From Bacteroidales bacterium UBA1181 (GTDB taxonomy: Bacteria; Bacteroidota; Bacteroidia; Bacteroidales; Paludibacteraceae), in contig DBYR01000009.1 of assembly GCA_002310215.1 (NCBI GenBank), forward strand, positions 1-48,200: DNA of 48,200 nucleotides. The letters are read 5' to 3'. The translations under genes and the position numbers were made by a program. Under the pieces are notes generated by a model, which saw only the letters and a program-made list of their open reading frames with translations, had not been told where the DNA came from and did no database searches. Shown piece after piece: positions 42,438 to 48,200 of this stretch. Numbering within the stretch: the first letter of the stretch is position 1; each line of letters starts with the position of its first letter.

Positions 42438-42779
42438 TTATCCTAATCTTTCGTCAGTGAGGGGCTTATCCCAGAATACTTTACCACCGGCTGTTTCAGC
42501 CAACTCGTCTATCGTCTCTGGCAGGGACTCAAGAAACACCTTCTCCTTCTTCTTTGACCTTCTTCCTGCCGATTCATATATTGTTTTGTTGAAATAGGCG
42601 TCGTAGGAGACCCGAAAGTCGCCCGCTTCCTCGTATGGGATGAATGAGACAGCCGCACTATATTTTATGTTGCCTGCCTCGGAGTCGGAAATGAGCCAAA
42701 CTGATGCGGCTCTGCGCCTTACGCCGTTGTATTCGAGCTCCGCCTCGAAGTATCGCTGATATATATTTATTTCCGCCAT
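42438..42779 (-). CDS. Hypothetical protein
   Basis: A 113-residue soluble protein. It reads AEINIYQRYFEAELEYNGVRRRAASVW at the N-terminus, then a mixed strand-helix middle and a charged KKKEKVFLESLPETIDELAE region. No family is recognised. I prefer ATG 42777-42779 over the ATG at 42819-42821, because the latter adds a hydrophobic stub that fits nothing. It stops seven bases before the MFS gene. Confidence 0.65.
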   Translation of the reverse strand: MAEINIYQRYFEAELEYNGVRRRAASVWLISDSEAGNIKYSAAVSFIPYEEAGDFRVSYDAYFNKTIYESAGRRSKKKEKVFLESLPETIDELAETAGGKVFWDKPLTDERLG

Positions 42780-42987
42780 AGTATTATCGTTGCATCTAAC
42801 TATGAATATATTATCATACATGGTAGTAGGAAGGGTTGTTGGCTCCTTCCTATCACCATGCGAAAAGTTTTACAAAAATATTTGTTTTATGCAAAATACG
42901 CCACACATTGTCCCAATATGTTTTGCGGAGGATTAATGTTGGGACAGGAACGATGGTTCCCTTAGATGTGTTTTGGAATGGATTTTT
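42780..42987. other. Intergenic region with inverted repeats
   Basis: About 208 bases between two minus-strand genes. Contains TAGGAAGG (42827-42834) with CCTTCCTA (42845-42852), and TGTCCCAA (42909-42916) with TTGGGACA (42939-42946), both perfect 8-bp arms. Neither has a T-tract, so they may be operators or weak mRNA ends. Confidence 0.5.
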
Positions 42988-44922
42988 TTATCTTTTCACA
43001 AATTTTACACCTTCTTTGTGATCGGGTGTAATCATGATATAGAACTTATTCTTTTGCAATTCAATCCGTTGAATCACATTTCCATACGCATCATAGAATT
43101 TTGCGTCTATAAAGGAATTGAGCGTTTCATCGTCCAGCATGTCATGCAGGGAGGATGCGCCAGCGATTTCGAAATTCAGCCAGTCCACATTCACGTAGTT
43201 GCCCTCTATGAGCAGTTTAAGGGTATGCTCGCCCTTCTCCAGTTGCGCGGTGGCGACACGAACTTCCTCATAGGTGCTCCAATCCTCGCTGGTCTGGGCG
43301 ATGGTGTACGCCTCCGTGATGCGCTCCCCGTCGATGTAGAGTTGGAAGCCATCCACCTCGCCACCGTTGGAGACGTTGGCCGTGATATCGTATTTGTTCG
43401 ATTCCCTCACATCGACCGTATATTCCAGCCATTCGCCCTTCTCAGTATAGCCGACCGCATAGCCGTCGCCCGCCTTCACGATGTCCACCCCCTCGTCCGT
43501 GCGAAACTCACCGTCTCCTCGGTTCGTCTCCTCGTTATCATAGTAGGAGAAGCCTTGCCCCGCCACGTCGAAGTGCTCCGCCTCCACCCGTCCGGGGATG
43601 CTGGCAGTCTCGTTCTTATAGGGCGTTTGGGGCACGTCCAGAGGGGTGATGTAGATGCGATAGCCGTACAACTCACTCTCCACCTTGACAGGGACGGTGA
43701 GGCTACCACCCTCGACCACCATGTCCGATTCGGAGATCAGGTCGGTACCGTTGACTGGCGTGTTGATGCTCTTCCAGGTGACACGCTCCACCCTCACTCT
43801 GACGACACCGCTGAGGAAGTCCGGCATCTTTTGGAAGACGACGTTCACATCGCCCACCGATTTACCTCCTAATACGAGGCTGGCGCAGTGGTGTTTCCTA
43901 TCCACGGAGGCGAAACCGTCCACGCCCTCGCTTCTGTCGTTAGGCGGGGTCACGCTCGCCATGTAGCCCTCCATGTCACCATACCATTTGTAGAGCCACC
44001 ATCCGCCCCCCTTCTGACCATTGTCAGTCAGCAGGCTACCCAATCGGCCTGGGTGCGGAACGTGCCACCAGGAGATGGTGGCGCTCTCCACGTTGTAGCG
44101 TTCGAACTTAGCGATGAAAGGCACGGAATAGCCCGGGCAACCTTCGTACTGCTGCTTGCTCGATTCCGAGCCTGCGCAATACTCATTGATACAATACGGG
44201 CGCTCCGGGATGCCCAGCTCCTGCTGTAACTTGCGCACGCTCTTCACAGCGTCCGCGAAGCCTGCGCTTCCCCATTGGTGCCAGCAGATCAGGTCAGGGA
44301 GGCAGTTGTTTTGCTTACAGAAGGTAAGGAAAGACCTCATCCTCGACTCGTTGTAGTAGGACATGCCTGGGCCGACGATCGGCGTCTCAGGGTCCAATTT
44401 GCGTAGGAGTTCGTAGGTAGGTTTCCATACCGTAGTGTTAATGTCTCCGTTGGAAGTGTTCCAAGTACCATCCGGCTCGTTCCAGATCACATAGCTATGG
44501 ATGTTGGTCAGCCCTTCGGAGAACTTTTTCTTCACAACCCGTTCCACGGAGCTCAGCCAGCTCTGCTGTCCCGGCCAACGGTAAGGCCAGTTCGGGAGCA
44601 GGTCCGCCAGCGTGATCTGCACTTGGGCGGTAGTGTTCTTCAGCCTCCCCGCCACGATGTAACCGTCCCCGAAATTGTGTTGGTTGCCATTCTTGCCCTC
44701 AGGCGGTTGGCAGAACATGTGCGGTTTCAGGGGAGCCACCAACGCCTCTATATCAGCCGGTTCGTTTTCCGTCATTCCATAGAGCGCGCCAGAAGCACAA
44801 TGTGTCACAGGACGGATGCTGTCCGTCAAATCTACTTTTAACGTCTCGGCCGCACCTGCGAATTGCGGAAGTACAATGGCAAAGAAGCTCAAGATGAACA
44901 TAATGCTTTCATTAATACGTTT
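42988..44922 (-). CDS. GH39-like glycoside hydrolase with CBM6 module
   Basis: A 644-residue secreted glycosidase. A signal peptide (1-25) precedes a TIM-barrel clan GH-A domain with the acid/base Glu150 in VIWNEPD and the candidate nucleophile Glu248 in YCINEY. A C-terminal beta domain of the barrel follows, then a CBM6-like module (PGRVEAEHFDVAGQGFSYYD about 455 to WLNFEIAG about 595). The last 40 residues (AKFYDAYGNVIQRIEL, KEGVKFVKR) resemble a short sorting or C-terminal beta domain. GH39 members are beta-xylosidases or alpha-iduronidases, so the substrate is unsure. The ATG at 44920-44922 is used; the -7 box at 44967 is too near the ATG at 44952. No SusC/SusD pair is near. Confidence 0.78.
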   Translation of the reverse strand, partial: KRINESIMFILSFFAIVLPQFAGAAETLKVDLTDSIRPVTHCASGALYGMTENEPADIEALVAPLKPHMFCQPPEGKNGNQHNFGDGYIVAGRLKNTTAQVQITLADLLPNWPYRWPGQQSWLSSVERVVKKKFSEGLTNIHSYVIWNEPDGTWNTSNGDINTTVWKPTYELLRKLDPETPIVGPGMSYYNESRMRSFLTFCKQNNCLPDLICWHQWGSAGFADAVKSVRKLQQELGIPERPYCINEYCAGSESSKQQYEGCPGYSVPFIAKFERYNVESATISWWHVPHPGRLGSLLTDNGQKGGGWWLYKWYGDMEGYMASVTPPNDRSEGVDGFASVDRKHHCASLVLGGKSVGDVNVVFQKMPDFLSGVVRVRVERVTWKSINTPVNGTDLISESDMVVEGGSLTVPVKVESELYGYRIYITPLDVPQTPYKNETASIPGRVEAEHFDVAGQGFSYYDNEETNRGDGEFRTDEGVDIVKAGDGYAVGYTEKGEWLEYTVDVRESNKYDITANVSNGGEVDGFQLYIDGERITEAYTIAQTSEDWSTYEEVRVATAQLEKGEHTLKLLIEGNYVNVDWLNFEIAGASSLHDMLDDETLNSFIDAKFYDAYGNVIQRIELQKNKFYIMITPDHKEGVKFVKR

Positions 44923-44959
44923 CATAGTTGATACAGTGTTTTTATTCGACATGATACCA

Positions 44960-44967
44960 CAAAAGTA
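44960..44967 (-). promoter_or_regulatory. -7 promoter element for the GH39-like gene
   Basis: TACTTTTG on the minus strand fits TAnnTTTG and would start transcription near 44953, supporting the start codon at 44922. Confidence 0.5.
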
Positions 44968-45013
44968 GGGGAGTAATAGCTATTCCTCTATGAGAATAAA
45001 ACCAAATAACATT

Positions 45014-45088
45014 AAAATCGGTTCGTTTCTTGTGATGCATATTGATGGTTTTTTCATGTCTGGAAATAGACATGGTTGAATCGATTTT
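45014..45088. repeat. Nested inverted repeat upstream of the leu operon
   Basis: AAAATCGGTTC (45014-45024) pairs with GAATCGATTTT (45078-45088) with one G-U pair, and inside it CATGTCT (45055-45061) pairs with AGACATG (45068-45074). It lies between the two divergent promoters. Confidence 0.6.
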
Positions 45089-45192
45089 CGGGGTGTGATT
45101 TTTTACAATATAGAGTCATATAATATTGATATTCAGATAAGTATAATATTTGACGGCTAATAATCATATAATGGTCAATAGAAAAATTCATT

Positions 45193-45228
45193 CACGGAAA
45201 ATCGTTTCTCTTATTCCCCACGGAAAAT
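45193..45228 (+). repeat. Direct repeat CACGGAAAAT upstream of the leu promoter
   Basis: Two identical 10-base copies, at 45193-45202 and 45219-45228, spaced 26 bases apart. They end 17 bases before the -33 box at 45245, a usual position for an activator site. Confidence 0.55.
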
Positions 45229-45244
45229 TTTTTTTTAATTTTTA

Positions 45245-45277
45245 TTTGCATTAATGAAAAATAATATAATAACTTTG
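45245..45277 (+). promoter_or_regulatory. leu operon promoter (-33/-7)
   Basis: TTTG at 45245-45248 and TAACTTTG at 45270-45277, separated by 21 bases, fit the Bacteroidota promoter. Transcription would start near 45284, 17 bases before the leader peptide. Confidence 0.75.
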
Positions 45278-45300
45278 TCCCCCGTAACAGAATTCGAAGA

Positions 45301-45369
45301 ATGACAAATTACATACTCAATATTATTAACATTTCCATTATTATCCTTTTGCGTAGCTTAAGGAAGTGA
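45301..45369 (+). CDS. leu operon leader peptide (attenuator peptide)
   Basis: A 22-residue peptide, MTNYILNIINISIIILLRSL followed by RK, encoded between the promoter and the terminator stem. Seven residues are Ile and four are Leu, with the control run ISIIILL at residues 11-17. Its TGA (45367-45369) lies in the left arm of the antiterminator. This is the arrangement of classical branched-chain amino acid attenuators: a stalled ribosome at the Ile/Leu codons frees the antiterminator, while a ribosome that reaches the stop covers it. Confidence 0.8.
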   Translation: MTNYILNIINISIIILLRSLRK

Positions 45370-45436
45370 GGAATGTGTATATTGACGAACCCTATAGAAC
45401 CTTTCTCACTTCCTTGTGGGAAAGGTTCTTTTTTTT
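45360..45436 (+). promoter_or_regulatory. Transcription attenuator of the leu operon
   Basis: The antiterminator pairs 45360-45373 with 45402-45415 (14 bp, one G-U; core AGGAAGTGAG/CTCACTTCCT). The terminator pairs AGAACCTTTC (45396-45405) with GAAAGGTTCT (45420-45429), followed by eight T. The antiterminator right arm overlaps the terminator left arm and loop, so the two folds exclude each other. leuA starts 27 bases after the T-tract. Together with the leader peptide this forms a complete amino-acid attenuator. Confidence 0.82.
45396..45436 (+). terminator. Intrinsic terminator of the leu attenuator
   Basis: A perfect 10-bp stem, AGAACCTTTC with GAAAGGTTCT, and T at 45429-45436. It lies before leuA, not after a gene, which identifies it as a regulatory terminator. 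Confidence 0.88.
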
Positions 45437-45462
45437 ATTATATTTATCTAACAAAAGAACTT

Positions 45463-46953
45463 ATGTCTGAGAGATTATTCATTTTTGACACGACACTGAG
45501 AGACGGGGAGCAGGTCCCCGGTTGTCAGTTGACCACCATTGAAAAACTTGAGGTGGCCAAAAGTCTCGAGGCTTTGGGCGTGGATGTGATTGAGGCGGGT
45601 TTCCCTATCTCCAGCCCGGGGGATTTCAAATCGGTCGAGGAGATTTCCAAAGTGGTGACTTCACCTATCGTTTGCGCTTTGACCCGTGGTATCGAGAAGG
45701 ATATTGATGTGGCCTACGAGGCGCTCCACTTCGCGAAGAGGAAACGAATCCACACGGGTATCGGTACGTCCGACTTGCACATCCGCTATAAATTCAACTC
45801 CAACAGGGAGGAGATCCTTGAACGCGCCATCGCCGCCACAAAGTATGCGAAGAAGTACGTGGAAGACGTGGAGTTCTATTGTGAGGATGCGGGCCGGACC
45901 GACAACGAATACCTCGCCCGCGTGGTGGAGGCGGTCATCAAGGCGGGTGCGACCGTCGTCAACATACCGGACACGACGGGCTATTGCCTCCCGGACGAGT
46001 TCGGCGCGAAGATCAAATACCTCTTCGACCACGTCGACGGCATCCACAAGGCGGTCATCTCCACCCACTGCCACAACGACCTCGGCATGGCAACCGCCAA
46101 CACGCTCGCCGGTGTGATGAATGGTGCCAGACAAGTGGAGGTGACCATCAACGGTGTGGGCGAACGTGCGGGTAACACGGCGCTCGAAGAGGTGGTGATG
46201 GCCCTGCGCTGCCGCAAGGAGCTGAACATCGATACCGCAATCGACACGAAACATATTTACCATACAAGCCGTATCGTCTCTAACCTGATGAACATGCCGA
46301 TCCAGATGAACAAGGCGGTGGTCGGCAGGAACGCCTTCGCCCACTCCTCCGGCATCCATCAGGACGGTGTGCTGAAGAACCTCCGCACCTACGAGATCAT
46401 GGACCCTAAGGACATCGGCATCGACGATAACATGATCGTGCTGACGGCCCGCAGCGGTCGGGCTGCCCTGCGCCACCGCCTCGGCACATTGGGGTACGAG
46501 GTGACGAACGAACAGCTGGACGATCTCTACAATAAGTTCCTCGTCTTGGCGGACCAGAAGAAGGAGGTGTTGGATGATGATATCCGCATGCTGATGGGGA
46601 AGGGCGGCGGAGAGAAGGCGGTCGAAGTGATCTCTCTCCAGGTCGTCTCAGGCAAGAACATCAACCACGAGGCCGATCTGGTGCTCTCCGTCCATGGCGT
46701 GACCAAGGAGGCGAAGGCCTTCGGAAACGGTCCGGTGGACGCCGCCATCAATGCGCTGAAGGCTATCCTCCAAGAGAAGATGACCCTCTGCGAGTTCACC
46801 ATCCAATCCATCAGCAAGGGTAGCAACGACGTCGGAAAGGTACACATGCAGGTGGAACATAACGGCAAGGTATATTTCGGCTTCGGTGCCAATACGGATA
46901 TCGTCGAGGCTTCCCTCGAGGCCTATGTGGACGCCGTCAATAAATTTATGTGA
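45463..46953 (+). CDS. leuA: 2-isopropylmalate synthase
   Basis: A 496-residue enzyme that condenses 2-ketoisovalerate and acetyl-CoA, the first step of leucine synthesis. FDTTLRDGEQVPGCQ (8-22) is the N-terminal signature, STHCHNDLGMATANTLAG supplies the metal-binding HxH, and NGVGERAGNTALEEVVMALR follows. The C-terminal third (about 380-496) is the LeuA allosteric domain for leucine feedback. ATG 45463 lies 27 bases after the attenuator T-tract; the longer frame from 45373 runs through the attenuator stems. Control is therefore doubled: feedback on the enzyme and attenuation on the transcript. Confidence 0.96.
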   Translation: MSERLFIFDTTLRDGEQVPGCQLTTIEKLEVAKSLEALGVDVIEAGFPISSPGDFKSVEEISKVVTSPIVCALTRGIEKDIDVAYEALHFAKRKRIHTGIGTSDLHIRYKFNSNREEILERAIAATKYAKKYVEDVEFYCEDAGRTDNEYLARVVEAVIKAGATVVNIPDTTGYCLPDEFGAKIKYLFDHVDGIHKAVISTHCHNDLGMATANTLAGVMNGARQVEVTINGVGERAGNTALEEVVMALRCRKELNIDTAIDTKHIYHTSRIVSNLMNMPIQMNKAVVGRNAFAHSSGIHQDGVLKNLRTYEIMDPKDIGIDDNMIVLTARSGRAALRHRLGTLGYEVTNEQLDDLYNKFLVLADQKKEVLDDDIRMLMGKGGGEKAVEVISLQVVSGKNINHEADLVLSVHGVTKEAKAFGNGPVDAAINALKAILQEKMTLCEFTIQSISKGSNDVGKVHMQVEHNGKVYFGFGANTDIVEASLEAYVDAVNKFM

Positions 46954-46974
46954 TAACTGATAACGATAGCAATT

Positions 46975-48200
46975 ATGAATACATTATTTGACAAGATATG
47001 GGATGCCCACGTGGTGTCACAACTGGAGGATGGACCTTCCCAACTCTACATCGATCGCCTCTACTGCCATGAGGTGACCACCGCGCAGGCTTTCACGGGC
47101 CTCCGTGAGCGCGGACTGAAATGCTTCCGCCCTGAACAGATCTATTGCATGCCCGACCATAACATCCCTACCCACGACCAGGACAAACCGATCGAGGACG
47201 AGGTGGGCAGGAAACAGGTGGCCACGCTCGAACAAAACGCAAAGGACTTCGGACTGAGCTACTTCGGCATGAATGACAAAAGGAATGGTATCATCCACGT
47301 CGTCGGACCGGAGCGGGGACTCTCCCTGCCGGGCATGACAATCGTCTGCGGCGACTCGCACACCTCCACGCATGGCGCGATGGGTGCCGTGGCTTTCGGC
47401 ATCGGAACCTCCGAGGTGGAGATGGTGCTGGCGAGCCAATGTGTGTTGCAGGCGAAGCCTAAATCCATGAGAATCAATATCGAAGGGGAACTCGGCAAGG
47501 GTGTGACCCCGAAGGATGTGGCGCTCTACATCATGAGCCAGATGAGCACATCCGGCGCCACGGGTTACTTCGTGGAATATGCCGGGTCGACTGTCCGCAA
47601 CATGACCATGGAGGGCCGTCTCACCCTCAGCAACCTCACCATCGAGATGGGTGCGCGCGGTGGATTCATCGCTCCTGACGAGGTGACCTTCGCCTACCTG
47701 AAGGGGCGTGAGCATGCTCCTAAGGGAGAGGCATGGGAGAAGGCGGTGGCCTACTGGAAGACCCTCCGAAGCGGTGAGGATGCGGTGTTCGACCGTGAAG
47801 TCACCTTCTACGCCAAGGATATCGAACCGATGGTCACCTACGGTACCAACCCGGGCATGGGCATGGGCATCTCGCAACATATCCCTTCCCTCGAGAGCGT
47901 TGAGGCTTCGAGCCGCGCCTCCTTCCAGAAGAGCTTGGGCTACATGGGCTTCCAAGCGGGCGAGAGCCTCTTGGGTAAGAAGGTGGACTACGTCTTCTGC
48001 GGCTCCTGCACCAATGGTAGGATCGAGGACTTCCGCGCGTTCGCTTCGCTCGTGAAAGGAAAGAAGAAAGCACCAAACGTGACCTGCTGGTTAGTGCCGG
48101 GCTCATGGATGGTGGACCAACAGATCCGTGAAGAGGGGCTGGACAAGGTGCTTGAGGAGGCTGGCTTCGTCCTCCGTCAGCCGGGCTGCTCCGCCTGCCT
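46975..48200 (+). CDS. leuC: 3-isopropylmalate dehydratase large subunit, truncated by the window edge
   Basis: The frame begins at ATG 46975, 21 bases after leuA, and runs off the right end after 408 codons. It is an aconitase-family enzyme that isomerises 2- to 3-isopropylmalate with the small subunit LeuD. CGDSHTSTHGAMGAVAFGIG is the aconitase signature, and the 4Fe-4S cysteines are in VFCGSCTNGR and QPGCSACL, the CxxC pair at the very edge. It is missing from ORF tracks because the stop is outside. leuD and leuB are expected to follow outside the window. Confidence 0.95.
   Translation, partial: MNTLFDKIWDAHVVSQLEDGPSQLYIDRLYCHEVTTAQAFTGLRERGLKCFRPEQIYCMPDHNIPTHDQDKPIEDEVGRKQVATLEQNAKDFGLSYFGMNDKRNGIIHVVGPERGLSLPGMTIVCGDSHTSTHGAMGAVAFGIGTSEVEMVLASQCVLQAKPKSMRINIEGELGKGVTPKDVALYIMSQMSTSGATGYFVEYAGSTVRNMTMEGRLTLSNLTIEMGARGGFIAPDEVTFAYLKGREHAPKGEAWEKAVAYWKTLRSGEDAVFDREVTFYAKDIEPMVTYGTNPGMGMGISQHIPSLESVEASSRASFQKSLGYMGFQAGESLLGKKVDYVFCGSCTNGRIEDFRAFASLVKGKKKAPNVTCWLVPGSWMVDQQIREEGLDKVLEEAGFVLRQPGCSAC

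Noticed and set aside
42973..43872. 299-codon plus-strand ORF opposite the GH39-like gene
   Set aside because: Shadow of the glycosidase, which has a signal peptide, catalytic motifs and a promoter.
45373..45462. N-terminal extension of leuA from an upstream ATG
   Set aside because: The extension is encoded by the attenuator stems and T-tract; the family N-terminus begins at 45463.
1..48200. CRISPR arrays, insertion sequences, prophage or integrase genes
   Set aside because: No regularly spaced repeats, transposase or integrase motifs were seen anywhere in the window.

Overview
The window is a chromosomal segment of a Bacteroidales bacterium (phylum Bacteroidota). Three things point there: promoters of the TAnnTTTG type, which replace sigma70 -10 boxes and include a textbook TTTG-N19-TATCTTTG in front of rpmH; families largely typical of the phylum (DUF1015, DUF4254, DUF4250, a PASTA protein beside an RluD-type enzyme); and type IX secretion (T9SS) C-terminal sorting domains together with a PorZ-like protein. 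I cannot assign a genus. No tRNA, rRNA, CRISPR array, insertion sequence or prophage was recognised. The window is mostly core genome, and the novelty lies in small or regulatory elements and in unusual enzyme architectures.

Layout. 0.3-6 kb: DUF454 membrane protein, DUF1015 protein, a polysaccharide flippase with a glycosyltransferase, and two envelope proteins, one a rhodanese-like lipoprotein lacking the catalytic cysteine. 6.2-10.5 kb: DUF4254 + GT9 pair, rpmH (L34), DUF4250, PASTA protein and RluD-type pseudouridine synthase. 10.5-11.2 kb: a small graveyard holding two severed C-terminal modules, a T9SS sorting domain and a surface/tail-fibre-like C-terminus. 11.2-12 kb: rubrerythrin and rubredoxin. 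12-17.9 kb: a tight minus-strand operon rdgB-porZ-tsaE-GT4-DEAD helicase. 18-25 kb: an sRNA-like transcript, an RlmL-like methyltransferase with a long charged tail, a CYTH protein, a GT2, and a T9SS-exported trypsin-like protease.

23.5-26.3 kb carries a one-ORF fusion of 5-formyl-THF cyclo-ligase with 3-dehydroquinate synthase (AroB), followed by aroA. Next come a small exported gene broken by an 8-T tract, a rhodanese lipoprotein and purN. 27.9-36.9 kb holds acpP-fabF-rnc-acyl-CoA ligase-SPFH protein, prfB with its programmed +1 frameshift, a lipoprotein, ddl and mrp. After about 950 bp without a recognised gene but with inverted repeats and micro-ORFs come argD, a HisIE-like protein whose HisI half has lost its catalytic residues, a DjlA-like J protein and a GT2. 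On the minus strand are an MFS transporter, an unknown protein and a GH39-like/CBM6 glycosidase.

The right end is the start of the leucine operon. leuA and a truncated leuC are preceded by a complete transcription attenuator: Bacteroidota promoter, a 22-residue leader peptide with 7 Ile and 4 Leu, and competing antiterminator and terminator stems. Several genes here are shorter than typical ORF-caller cut-offs: L34, DUF4250, rubredoxin, the leu leader peptide and the zero-frame start of prfB.
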